From: an uncultured Clostridia bacterium
Lineage (GTDB): Bacteria; Bacillota; Clostridia; Peptostreptococcales; Anaerovoracaceae
NCBI GenBank assembly: GCA_937900415.1
Contig: CALCEY010000013.1
Span: 1 to 46,055 of the forward strand
Length of the DNA stretch: 46,055 bases
Direction of reading: 5' to 3'
The position numbers were made by a program, and so were the translations under genes. Below the pieces are notes generated by a model. It was given only the letters and a program-made list of their open reading frames with translations, was not told the origin of the DNA and made no database searches. Shown here in pieces: positions 33,894 to 41,895 of this stretch. Position 1 is the first letter of the stretch, and each line of letters opens with the position of its first letter.

Positions 33894-34655
33894 TCAATCT
33901 TTTTTCTTAAATTTATTCTCGATATCGTCTTTAAAAAATGCCTGCTGGATGTCAAAGTATCTGGCAAGATGCTCTTTTATAGGTATATCAGAGCCAAATT
34001 GCAGCAGCCAGTGGGATTTCTGCATTCTATCCGCAGCATTCTGACGTATCTGCGTCTTTAATTCTTCATACTTAACGAGGATTTCATTTTCCCTCGCAAA
34101 GGTTCTTATCTTCGTCACTATACCCAGTGAACGAACAAGGTCAACCGCAAATACTCCGTAAAACATACCTATGAAAAAGCTGAAAGTTATATTTTCCGAA
34201 AGCCATCTCACTGCATCCAGTATATGGGGATGAATCAGAAAATAGTATATTGCTCCAAGGACAGCCCAGTATATGGAAAACCTAAGGCATATTATTCCCT
34301 GAAGATTAAACCTTTCTCCGGAATAATCCCAAAGCTGTACCTTCATTCCTTTTATGAAAATCAATCCGGCCACATATTCCATAAGCGTCATTACAACAGC
34401 CATCACGAGAAACAGCATCAGCTTTCCGCCTATCTGTGCGTTTTCTATAAACTCAGTGTTTTCCATTCCTGCCAGCAGGTATAAAGCTATAAGTCCGAAT
34501 CCATAGAGCGGAAGGTAAGGGCCTGTCATGAATCCGGGATTTATCCATCGGCGGCTTTTATTGCTGGGCTTAAATCTTCTGTACAGCACTTCAAGGCACC
34601 ATCCCAAAAGTGATCCCATAGCAAAGAGAAAAGACAATACCAAAACATTCGACAT
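33894..34655 (-). CDS. Putative ABC-transporter-type membrane protein (PF06541-like)
   Basis: A 253-residue protein with about five membrane segments. Landmarks are GWCLEVLYRR near residue 18, NPGFMTGPYLPLYGFG, WDYSGERFNLQG and a basic cytoplasmic tail after about residue 185. These fit the PF06541 family, named as a permease but with no proven transport role. It follows the lipid kinase gene by 16 bp. Confidence 0.82.
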   Translation of the reverse strand: MSNVLVLSFLFAMGSLLGWCLEVLYRRFKPSNKSRRWINPGFMTGPYLPLYGFGLIALYLLAGMENTEFIENAQIGGKLMLFLVMAVVMTLMEYVAGLIFIKGMKVQLWDYSGERFNLQGIICLRFSIYWAVLGAIYYFLIHPHILDAVRWLSENITFSFFIGMFYGVFAVDLVRSLGIVTKIRTFARENEILVKYEELKTQIRQNAADRMQKSHWLLQFGSDIPIKEHLARYFDIQQAFFKDDIENKFKKKD

Positions 34656-34671
34656 ATCCCGCCTCCTCTCA

Positions 34672-35565
34672 TCAATCCCTTTTTCTTACAAATATCTCTA
34701 TGGCATTGTGAAGATTTTCGATACAGATTTCATCGCTTCCCTTTTGATATTCTCCGTCCAACGACCACGGAACATCGCTGCCGGCACGTATTTTAAACTT
34801 TTTAGCATTGATAAACGTCAGCATATCCGATTCATAATTCTGAGTGGTAAGCGCATTGACAATCTTCGTAACATCTATAATATTTTTAGGCGATTTTATC
34901 AAAAGAAGTTCAAAAAATCCGTCGTTCATATCCACATACTCCGGTTTAATGGTTATTATTCCCGCCAGAGATGTGGAATTGCTTACCGCTCCGAAAATAT
35001 AGTCGTCCTCATAAAGCTGCCCATCCGCTTCTACTGATATATGCTCTTTTTTAATGGATGTAATGCTCGTCATCCCCTCTAAAATATATGCCAGATGTCC
35101 CAACGAATTTTTCACGTTCTGCGGCGTTGCGTATGACGTCTGAGTAAAAGCTCCGAAGGAGGCCACGTAGGAAAATTTTCTTCCGTTAAAACTGCCTATA
35201 TCAAGAGAAATTTTTTCTCCGGTTACTATATCCCTGGCCGCTTTGACAATCTCCGTCGAAAGATTCAGGCTATTTGCAAAATCGTTAGTGCTGCCTGCCG
35301 GTATATATCCCAGCGGCGTCTTGAAGCCACCGTCAAGCAGCCCCGCCGCAACCTCGTTAAACGTACCGTCTCCGCCAATGCAGGTTATCAAATCAAATTC
35401 TCCGCCGTATTCTTTTGCATACATGCTGCCATCCCCCTGCTTGGTGGTCGTAAGCACTAAGGAAATATATCCGGCCTTTGTAAATATATCGACTATATTT
35501 GTGAGATACTTGTTGGCTCGTTTTTTCCCCGAACACGGGTTTATAATAATCATATTCTTTTTCAT
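34672..35565 (-). CDS. Diacylglycerol kinase-family lipid kinase (YegS/DgkB-like)
   Basis: A 297-residue kinase. Nucleotide-binding GGDGTFNEVAAG begins at residue 64, NPCSGKK is at the N-terminus, and GSTNDFAN follows. Members recycle diacylglycerol to phosphatidic acid or phosphorylate related lipids. It is co-transcribed with the downstream membrane protein. Confidence 0.9.
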   Translation of the reverse strand: MKKNMIIINPCSGKKRANKYLTNIVDIFTKAGYISLVLTTTKQGDGSMYAKEYGGEFDLITCIGGDGTFNEVAAGLLDGGFKTPLGYIPAGSTNDFANSLNLSTEIVKAARDIVTGEKISLDIGSFNGRKFSYVASFGAFTQTSYATPQNVKNSLGHLAYILEGMTSITSIKKEHISVEADGQLYEDDYIFGAVSNSTSLAGIITIKPEYVDMNDGFFELLLIKSPKNIIDVTKIVNALTTQNYESDMLTFINAKKFKIRAGSDVPWSLDGEYQKGSDEICIENLHNAIEIFVRKRD

Positions 35566-35625
35566 AATCCTTATCCCCTTTTGTATCTAAGCTTATCTTT
35601 TTATTTTACATTTTTTTACGAATTT

Positions 35626-37560
35626 TTACAAGATAATTCTGCCCAGCAATGCAGTCGTACAGCAAACTGCAATTCCCATCAGCAGCGGAGCAGCAAAAGC
35701 AATTCCTGCCCACTTCCAGCCTCCCGCCTCTTTTTTTATAGAGAGAAGCGTCGTTGCGCAGGGCCAGTGCAACATGGAAAACAGCATCATATTAAGAGCA
35801 GTCAGGCAGGTCCAGCCGTTATCAGTCAAAAGCTGATAGAAAAATCCGAGATCATTTACTTCAGCTAAAGTCCCCTGGCTCATGTATATCATCATAACTA
35901 TGGGTAGCACTATCTCATTGGCAGGGATCCCAAGTATAAAGGCTGTAAGAATAGCTCCGTCAAGCCCCATCAGTTTTCCCACAGGCTCAAAAAAGCCTAC
36001 CATGTAAGTCATAAGACTTGTATCCCCGATTTCCACATTAGCTAAAATCCATATGAACATACCTGCCGGAGCGGCAACCACAACAGCCCTTGCAAGCACA
36101 AACAAAGTCCTGTCGAATACCGACCTCACTATGACTTTCCCTATTTCCGGCTTTCTGTAAGGAGGCAGCTCCAGCGTAAATGAAGAAGGAACGCCTTTAA
36201 GGATGGTTTGGGAAAGTATTTTAGTCAGAACAAAAGTAGCCAATACGCCTGCAAGAATTACAGCTGTAATAAGCAGCGCGCCTTTAAGTTGAGATTTTGC
36301 TGCGAAAAACATCGTGATTACTGCTATAAGCATAGGAAAGCGCCCGTTGCACGGAATCAGGGAATTGGTCAGCATAGCCAAAAGCCGTTCTCTTTTGGAA
36401 TCTATTATCCTGCATCCGACTACGGCGGAAGCATTGCAGCCAAGACCCATGCACATGGTGAGGGCCTGCTTGCCGCAAGCTTTGCAGCATTTGAAGCATC
36501 TGTCAAGATTAAACGCTATTCTCGGCAAAAATCCCCAATCTTCAAGCAACGTAAACAGAGGGAAAAAAATTGCCATAGGCGGAAGCATTACAGATATCAC
36601 CCATGCCAGCACCCTATACATTCCATGGGACACCATATCGCATATCCATGAGCTTATCCCTATGGAATAAAGGGCGTTATGCAACGGTTCTTCAAGAGAA
36701 AACAACAACCGGCTTAAAGCCTCCGAAGGGTAATTAGCTCCTTTTACCGTGATCCAAAATATCATGAGCAGCAACAGACCCATTATCGGAAAACCTGCAA
36801 TCGGGTTCGTGATAATTTTATCCACTTTCAAGCTGATATCATCCTTTTCTTTTTCACAGCATACCACCTGCCTCGCTATCTCTTCCGCTTTAGCCGCCGT
36901 TTCCTCCGGCGTATCCGAAAGCGCCTCTGCATATCCGCTTTCTTCAGCTGCACAGGTCTTTCCTTCGTCAATAAGTTTCAAAACTGCATTTTCAAGCTTT
37001 CGCCTCATCTCTTTTTTCTTAGATGACTCAGTCATTATCACACGCACTCCAAGCAGACTTGACAGCTTTTTTCCATCTATCTCAAGACCTCTCTTCCTGA
37101 CCTGATCCATGAGATTTATGCATAAGATGACGTCATTGCGACGCCTTAAAATCTGCAACGCTAAAATTAAATTTCTCTCAAGGCAGGTTCCGTCGCACAC
37201 GATTATTACTCCGCTGCATGCAGGATCACATATACATTCTCCGGCCACCTCCTCTTCAGCTGAACTGGCTCGAAGCGAATAGCAGCCGGGTGCGTCAATC
37301 AGATTTATATCGTTTCCCTTAATCCTCCATTTTCCTCTGGCGCTGGCAACTGTCTTCCCGGCCCAGTTTCCCGTATGCTGGCGCATACCTGTCAGACAGT
37401 TAAAAACCGTGCTTTTTCCCACATTGGGATTGCCTGCTAAAACTATATTCACAGCTTTCGCTTTGTCTATCTCTCCGGCTGCTTTTGCCCCGCAGCTTTC
37501 TTCGCTTGCTTTTGCACGGGCGGACTCCCCGGCTTTTTTCATTCTTCTGCTCTTATTCAC
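35626..37560 (-). CDS. feoB: Ferrous iron transporter FeoB
   Basis: A 644-residue membrane protein with a cytoplasmic GTPase domain (G1 GNPNVGKST from about residue 43, G3 DAPGCYSL near 89, G4 NLMD) and a C-terminal membrane domain with two Gate-like repeats, including PCNGRFP and GLGCNASAVVG. I choose the GTG at 37560 because GGAGG lies nine bases upstream inside feoA; this overlaps the feoA stop and couples translation. The first 30 residues before the GTPase core are Ala/Lys/Glu-rich. It imports Fe2+ with FeoA. Confidence 0.93.
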   Translation of the reverse strand: MNKSRRMKKAGESARAKASEESCGAKAAGEIDKAKAVNIVLAGNPNVGKSTVFNCLTGMRQHTGNWAGKTVASARGKWRIKGNDINLIDAPGCYSLRASSAEEEVAGECICDPACSGVIIVCDGTCLERNLILALQILRRRNDVILCINLMDQVRKRGLEIDGKKLSSLLGVRVIMTESSKKKEMRRKLENAVLKLIDEGKTCAAEESGYAEALSDTPEETAAKAEEIARQVVCCEKEKDDISLKVDKIITNPIAGFPIMGLLLLMIFWITVKGANYPSEALSRLLFSLEEPLHNALYSIGISSWICDMVSHGMYRVLAWVISVMLPPMAIFFPLFTLLEDWGFLPRIAFNLDRCFKCCKACGKQALTMCMGLGCNASAVVGCRIIDSKRERLLAMLTNSLIPCNGRFPMLIAVITMFFAAKSQLKGALLITAVILAGVLATFVLTKILSQTILKGVPSSFTLELPPYRKPEIGKVIVRSVFDRTLFVLARAVVVAAPAGMFIWILANVEIGDTSLMTYMVGFFEPVGKLMGLDGAILTAFILGIPANEIVLPIVMMIYMSQGTLAEVNDLGFFYQLLTDNGWTCLTALNMMLFSMLHWPCATTLLSIKKEAGGWKWAGIAFAAPLLMGIAVCCTTALLGRIIL

Positions 37561-37780
37561 GGCAAGGTACCTCCACAAGTACTGCTGAAGAATCCTCTTT
37601 CCTCACGGCAACTATGGCTCCTCGTATTTTATAGGCGGTCGGATCTCCCAAAGGGCTTTTCAGCACGCATTTTATCCTCGCTCCCTTTACTAATCCCAAA
37701 TCCCTAAGCCTCCTGTTTTTCTCCGGGCTCTCCGCCACTATGCCTTCTTCATCTATCTCCAATCTATTCAATGGTTTCAT
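37553..37780 (-). CDS. feoA: FeoA ferrous iron transport accessory protein
   Basis: A 75-residue SH3-like protein with the family pattern RDLGLVKGARIKCVLKSPLGDP and a final IRGAIVAVRKED segment. The ATG at 37780 is preferred over 37804, which lacks a ribosome binding site; AAAGGA lies about 11 bases before the chosen start. It overlaps feoB. Confidence 0.88.
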   Translation of the reverse strand: MKPLNRLEIDEEGIVAESPEKNRRLRDLGLVKGARIKCVLKSPLGDPTAYKIRGAIVAVRKEDSSAVLVEVPCRE

Positions 37781-37852
37781 AAGAAACAAATTCCTTTCAT
37801 TCAAAATATGCTATTTTTAATATATGAAAGTTTTTTGTACGGCGTGAATAAA

Positions 37853-37917
37853 CAAAAAACTCCGCGTTTCATGAAGATGCAGCTTCCTTGCATCAATCAT
37901 TCATCTTTCGGAGTTTT
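37853..37917. terminator. Terminator after yihY, bidirectional
   Basis: AAAACTCCG pairs with CGGAGTTTT around an inner GATGCA/TGCATC hairpin; six T residues follow on the minus strand. It separates yihY from the feoAB promoter region (37781-37852), where I find no convincing Fur-type box. Confidence 0.75.
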
Positions 37918-37961
37918 CAAACAATCTCGTTTAATATTTATTTTTACAATATTTGTTTCTG

Positions 37962-38858
37962 CTAAAATATATTCAGCGGCTTTCTCTTAGCCTTTGCTTC
38001 TTCAGGTATTGGGATTTTATTGGTTGAGCGGGTAGCCCACCATACTCTGTTAAAAATAGTTCCCAGGCACATTACCCATGCTAAAAACCAGAACCAGAGC
38101 ATTAACACCACAATGTTGGAAAACGAGCCGTACAAAATGTCGTAATTTGTTGAAAGGCCCGTATATATAGTATAAACATAAGTAACTACTAAAAAGCCTA
38201 CTGCGGCGAAAATGCTGCCGGGCACTATATCCCGAAAAGGGACTCTCTTAGTCGGCAATATATAATAATTATATGAAATCATAAGAAAATACATAGCCAA
38301 AGCTATAGGCCATCTGAGAAGCACCCAAGCTGCGGCGGAAATTTCTTCACCGACGACCGCTCCGAATACAAGATTTATGATAGGTTCTCCGTAAGCCAGT
38401 ACCACCAGAGAAAATACAACCGTAAAAATTGTTATAAGTATCGTCTTAACGGATTTCAACCGGTCGCGCAAAAATCCCTGACCTATGACCTTACCGTCAG
38501 TGAGAGTGTAATTGGCCACCCTCAGAAGTGCAAACTGTGCTCTTGAAGCCGCATAAAGAGCCAACACTGCCAGAAATATGCTGTTGGCTCCCGACGGCGA
38601 ATATTCAAGAAGTGAAAGCAGCTTGTCAGCACCCTCAACCGTCACATTATTCTCAACCCATAGGTTTATCTCATTCAAGGAAAGGGAAAACAATCCTAAA
38701 AGCTGCGAGGTGAGTATCAAAATAGGTATGATGGACAGAAATAATGAAAATGCGATCTGCGCCGCCACGCCCTGATAGTATGGGTCCTCAAACTGCGCCA
38801 GCATCATGAAGAATATCTTTTTTATGCGCTTTACGACATCTATCGCCTTTTGCTTCAT
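37962..38858 (-). CDS. YihY/BrkB family membrane protein
   Basis: A 298-residue protein with six hydrophobic segments and family landmarks QIAFSLFLSIIPILIL near the N-terminus, the LLR-P-IAL region in the middle and GTIFNRVWW near the end. The family was once thought to be RNase BN, which is not supported; its role is unknown. It follows rdgB by 25 bp. Confidence 0.9.
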   Translation of the reverse strand: MKQKAIDVVKRIKKIFFMMLAQFEDPYYQGVAAQIAFSLFLSIIPILILTSQLLGLFSLSLNEINLWVENNVTVEGADKLLSLLEYSPSGANSIFLAVLALYAASRAQFALLRVANYTLTDGKVIGQGFLRDRLKSVKTILITIFTVVFSLVVLAYGEPIINLVFGAVVGEEISAAAWVLLRWPIALAMYFLMISYNYYILPTKRVPFRDIVPGSIFAAVGFLVVTYVYTIYTGLSTNYDILYGSFSNIVVLMLWFWFLAWVMCLGTIFNRVWWATRSTNKIPIPEEAKAKRKPLNIF

Positions 38859-38883
38859 CAGCCCTTAACTCTTCCTTTCATAG

Positions 38884-39507
38884 TTATTTTTTCTCCTCTG
38901 CTTCGCCCAAAAGCTTATCTTTTAATAACTTTTCCAAGACCTCCAGCGCCTTTGCTCTGTGGCTTATCATGTTTTTTTCTTCTGCATCAAGCTGGGCAAA
39001 GGTCTTATCATGCCCTTCAGGAACAAAAAGAGGATCGTATCCGAAGCCATTCTCACCTGTAGGCGTCTCTATAATGCGGCCGGGACATTCTCCCCTTGCC
39101 ACAAGAGTTTCTCCGTCGGGAAAAATAAGCGTTATAACCGACACAAATCTGGCCTTTCTTTCTTCCGCGGGAAGTCCTTCAAGAAGCTTTAAAAGCTTTT
39201 CATTGTTTTTTGCATCTCCGCCGTGTTCTCCTGCAAATCTGGCAGAAAAAACTCCGGGCGCCCCTCCCAGATAGTCAACCATAAGGCCCGAATCGTCTGC
39301 AACGGTTATCTCACCCGTAGCTCTCATTATTTCATCTGCCTTTTTAAAGGAATTTTCTTCGAAGGTTTCACCATCTTCTTCTATTTCATAGTCGGGAACG
39401 CCGGCCTCGTCTCGCGAGATAACCTCCATGCCGAACTTTCCCATTATAGCCTGTATTTCCTTTATCTTATGTGCGTTTGAAGACGCCGCAATAATTTTCT
39501 TTATCAT
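38884..39507 (-). CDS. rdgB: XTP/dITP diphosphatase (RdgB/HAM1 family)
   Basis: A 207-residue enzyme that hydrolyses non-canonical purine triphosphates (XTP, dITP) to monophosphates. SSNAHKIKEI at the N-terminus, ADDSGLMVDYLGGAPGVFSARFAG in the middle and GFGYDPLFVPEG near residue 150. Its start overlaps the rph stop by 4 bp, the usual rph-rdgB coupling. Confidence 0.95.
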   Translation of the reverse strand: MIKKIIAASSNAHKIKEIQAIMGKFGMEVISRDEAGVPDYEIEEDGETFEENSFKKADEIMRATGEITVADDSGLMVDYLGGAPGVFSARFAGEHGGDAKNNEKLLKLLEGLPAEERKARFVSVITLIFPDGETLVARGECPGRIIETPTGENGFGYDPLFVPEGHDKTFAQLDAEEKNMISHRAKALEVLEKLLKDKLLGEAEEKK

Positions 39508-40226
39508 ATCGTCTGTATGTCTCCTGTAATTTCTCTCTGTATTTTATGAAGCTGTCTGCATCCCACGGAAGCAAGCTCTAAAAGCTCGCCGAGTTCAGAA
39601 GGGCGGAAAGGCCTGGATTCTCCTGTACCCTGAATTTCTATATATTCTCCTCTGTCCGTCATAACCACGTTCATATCTGCTATGGCTCTTGAATCCTCCT
39701 CATAACACAAATCCAAAATTATATCTTCTTTTATTATACCCACACTTATAGCTGAAACAAACCCTGTTACAGGAATTTCATCTATCATGCCTCTTGCTTT
39801 CATCCATTTCATAGCCTCCACCATAGCTACAAAAAATCCTGTTATGGCTGCCGTCCTGGTTCCTCCGTCGGCTTGTATCACGTCACAGTCGATGAATACA
39901 GTCCGTTCTCCCAACTTTTCCATATCTACGACAGCTCTTAGGGCTCTTCCTATAAGTCTCTGAATCTCGACGCTTCTTCCGTCAGTCTTCCCTCTGTCCC
40001 TCTTCTTTCTCGTGCCTGTTGATCCGGGAATCATAGCATACTCTGCCGTAATCCAGCCTTTTCCGCTTCCTGTCAGATGACGCGCTGTTTCTTCTTCCAC
40101 AATAGCAGTGCATATTACCTTAGTATTTCCTATCTCTATGAGAATAGAGCCCTGTGGACTCATTAGGTAATTGTTTGTGAGTTTTACTTGTCTTATCTGA
40201 TTTCTTTCTCTTCCGTCACTTCTCAT
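39504..40226 (-). CDS. rph: Ribonuclease PH
   Basis: A 240-residue phosphorolytic 3'-5' exoribonuclease that trims tRNA 3' ends. MRSDGRERNQIR at the N-terminus, RDRGKTDGRSVEIQRLIGRALR and DCDVIQADGGTRTA in the core. It sits behind a leader of about 255 nt that contains the 85-bp repeat and a possible 38-residue leader peptide. Confidence 0.97.
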   Translation of the reverse strand: MRSDGRERNQIRQVKLTNNYLMSPQGSILIEIGNTKVICTAIVEEETARHLTGSGKGWITAEYAMIPGSTGTRKKRDRGKTDGRSVEIQRLIGRALRAVVDMEKLGERTVFIDCDVIQADGGTRTAAITGFFVAMVEAMKWMKARGMIDEIPVTGFVSAISVGIIKEDIILDLCYEEDSRAIADMNVVMTDRGEYIEIQGTGESRPFRPSELGELLELASVGCRQLHKIQREITGDIQTI

Positions 40227-40291
40227 TTGTCTTCTCCGGTTGTATTTTTCTTCTGTAAAATGCAGCAGAGGGCTGAGCTTCCGCCTGTGAT

Positions 40292-40408
40292 TTAAAATAA
40301 ACGGCGTTTTCGCAATACCAATGCTCCTTTTGACTCTCGCGGGAATCCGGCAAAAGTCATCTCCTCACTCATTTGCGGCAACGCCGAACATTCTGATTTT
40401 AAGTCCAC
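40292..40408 (-). CDS. Possible 38-residue leader peptide before rph
   Basis: A frame starting at GTG 40408 with GGAGGG seven bases upstream encodes a 38-residue peptide that begins MDLKSECSALPQMSEEM and ends in basic residues. The same frame stays open further upstream through the repeat and the -10 box, but that part would not be on the transcript. The Shine-Dalgarno sequence is the 3' end of the 85-bp repeat. It may be a true leader peptide or chance. Confidence 0.35.
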   Translation of the reverse strand: MDLKSECSALPQMSEEMTFAGFPRESKGALVLRKRRLF

Positions 40409-40410
40409 TC

Positions 40411-40493
40411 TAACGCCCTCCGGTCTGTCAAGCGGCGTTTCAATGGCCGTTTCCCTGCGGCGAAGCCGGTATAATCTTCTGCGGACATTATAC
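40411..40493 (-). repeat. Solitary diverged copy of the 85-bp repeat in the rph leader
   Basis: It aligns over its length with the units at 1-402, in the same orientation. TATAATGTCCGC, the GGCTTCGCCGC hairpin region, CCATTGAAACGCCGCTTG and GGAGGGCGTTA are kept; the hairpin arm GCCGC becomes GCCGT, which still pairs by wobble. The copy is fused to the rph promoter at its 5' end. Confidence 0.85.
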
Positions 40494-40515
40494 CACGACA
40501 AAGGATTTAATACAA
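40487..40515 (-). promoter_or_regulatory. Promoter of the rph-rdgB transcript
   Basis: On the minus strand TTGTAT (40515-40510), a 17-nt spacer and an extended -10, TGGTATAAT (TATAAT at 40492-40487). The -10 box is the first element of the repeat copy. The -35 box is in the palindrome at 40507-40529. Confidence 0.7.
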
Positions 40516-40529
40516 AATATTTGTATTAA
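40507..40529. promoter_or_regulatory. Palindrome between opposed promoters (candidate operator)
   Basis: TTAATACAAA and TTTGTATTAA flank a 3-nt ATA centre, an exact 10-bp inverted repeat. Each arm contains the TTGTAT -35 box of one promoter: rph leftwards, the dehydrogenase rightwards. I do not recognise the regulator. Confidence 0.7.
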
Positions 40530-40549
40530 GCCGCTGTCTGCTATATAAT
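40521..40549 (+). promoter_or_regulatory. Promoter of the 2-hydroxyacid dehydrogenase gene
   Basis: TTGTAT (40521-40526), a 17-nt spacer and TATAAT (40544-40549). The start would be near 40556, about 26 nt before the ATG. Confidence 0.7.
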
Positions 40550-40581
40550 ATTTCATGAATTATTTTCATATGGAGGTAATC

Positions 40582-41490
40582 ATGAAAATCACTGTTTTAG
40601 ACGGCTATGTCATAAATCCCGGCGACCTTTCCTGGCAGGAGTTAGAGGAACTCGGTCAGCTGACGGTTTATGAAAGGACTAATCCCGAAGATATATTATC
40701 CAGAATTTCCGGCAATTATGCAATTTTTACCAATAAATGCCGCATAACTGCAGAAATCATGGACAAAAGTCCCGATCTTAAATTTATAGGAGTACTCGCC
40801 ACAGGCTTTGACAACATCGACGTAAACGCAGCACATGAACGGAATATCGCCGTATGCAACGTTCCGGCATATTCATCGGAAAGCGTAGCTCAGCATACCT
40901 TCGCACTCATACTGGAGCTTTGCAACAATGCAGGACTCCATAACGCTGCGGTGCAGAGAGGAGAATGGAGCAAATGTCCTGATTATTCCATGACCCTCTC
41001 TCCTATTTTCCAGTTAAGCGGGAAATCAATAGGAATAATAGGCTACGGCAATATCGGTAAAAGAGTAGGACAGATAGCGGAAGCTTTCGGAATGAAAGTC
41101 TGTCCTTACAGTAGGGATCCTGAAGGCGCGCTTTCAGCCGATATAATATCCGTTCACTGCCCGGCAACATCTGAAAACAAGGGTTTTATCAACAAAGAAT
41201 TCATTTCAAAGCTTAAGGACGGCGCATTTCTAATAAATACTGCCCGCGGAACGCTCATAAACGAAGCGGATCTCATTTCTTCTCTCAAAAGCGGAAAGCT
41301 TTCCGGCGCCGCCATAGATGTGGTAAGTAAAGAACCTATGGAGCCAGGCAGTCCTCTGCTGGGTATTCCCAATCTAATCATAACGCCTCATATCGCATTT
41401 GCCTCAAAAGAAGCGAGAGAAACAGTTTGCTCCACATCAGCTGCAAACCTAAAAGCATTTCTCTCGGGAGAAATACTGAACAGACTGTAA
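40582..41490 (+). CDS. D-isomer-specific 2-hydroxyacid dehydrogenase (glycerate/hydroxypyruvate type)
   Basis: A 302-residue NAD(P)-dependent oxidoreductase. Nucleotide motif GYGNIG (154-159), catalytic Arg in INTARGTL, Glu in SKEPM, and His in TPHIAFAS. I start at ATG 40582, which has GGAGG five bases upstream. The GYGNIG and TARGTLINE pattern is closest to glycerate dehydrogenase-like enzymes, but substrate range cannot be read from sequence. It stands alone on the plus strand. Confidence 0.88.
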   Translation: MKITVLDGYVINPGDLSWQELEELGQLTVYERTNPEDILSRISGNYAIFTNKCRITAEIMDKSPDLKFIGVLATGFDNIDVNAAHERNIAVCNVPAYSSESVAQHTFALILELCNNAGLHNAAVQRGEWSKCPDYSMTLSPIFQLSGKSIGIIGYGNIGKRVGQIAEAFGMKVCPYSRDPEGALSADIISVHCPATSENKGFINKEFISKLKDGAFLINTARGTLINEADLISSLKSGKLSGAAIDVVSKEPMEPGSPLLGIPNLIITPHIAFASKEARETVCSTSAANLKAFLSGEILNRL

Positions 41491-41895
41491 TTTTAATCAC
41501 CGTAAACGCAAAATAAAAAGAGGCGGAATACAATAAATCTCCTCTGCATTTGCCCCTCCCCTTGTATTTATACCGAAGCTTATACGCTGGTCACTTTCTT
41601 CTTTACCTTACTGGATAAATCCTATAAATTTAAAAACTCCTCCCAAGGGAGACACTTCATAAGGAAGTTGTCTCCCTTCGGCTTCTGTGATTTTCACACG
41701 CCGCTTCGGGAGGATTATATGAGCTGAGGCCTGAAGCCTCTGTTTTCATATGCTTCTGTCTTTCCGCGCGAGGCTGCGAAAAAATTCTGCAAAACCGCCT
41801 AATGTTTCGCCCAATGGTTCCGCAAGTCCTCAGTAAAATTCCGATAAAACTGTCTCACAAGATTTGCAACGTTTTATGGCGTTGCTATTATATTA
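41491..41895 (-). other. Structured intergenic region, possible ncRNA or dispersed element
   Basis: Beyond the dehydrogenase stop there is no credible intact gene. On the minus strand a TATAAT box (about 41890) is followed by GCAACG/CGTTGC and TGTGA/TCACA hairpins, a long AAGGGAGAC/GTCTCCCTT stem with an inner ACTTC/GAAGT stem, and a TCCTCCC/GGGAGGA outer stem ending in TTTTT (about 41633). A reading frame interrupted by one stop crosses the same bases (about 41720-41855). A further weak hairpin with a T run lies at about 41515-41545. Confidence 0.5.
41629..41690 (-). terminator. Strong terminator-like hairpin downstream of the dnaJ-like gene
   Basis: On the minus strand AAGGGAGAC, a bulged A and ACTTC pair with GAAGT and GTCTCCCTT around a CTTAT loop. 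GGGAGGAGTTTTT follows. It would end transcripts from the DUF5685/dnaJ pair or from a separate RNA starting near 41880. Confidence 0.65.

Noticed and set aside
40292..40501. 69-residue minus-strand frame as one protein
   Set aside because: Its first codons are the -10 box and spacer of the rph promoter, so the full frame could not be on that transcript; only the part from 40408 is kept as a weak candidate.
40507..40529. Rex or PerR/Fur box
   Set aside because: The arms TTAATACAAA do not match TTGTGAAAT-type Rex sites or the AT-only PerR/Fur repeat; the regulator is left unassigned.
41490..41890. 6S RNA, tmRNA, SRP RNA or RNase P RNA
   Set aside because: None of the conserved core blocks of these RNAs could be seen on either strand.
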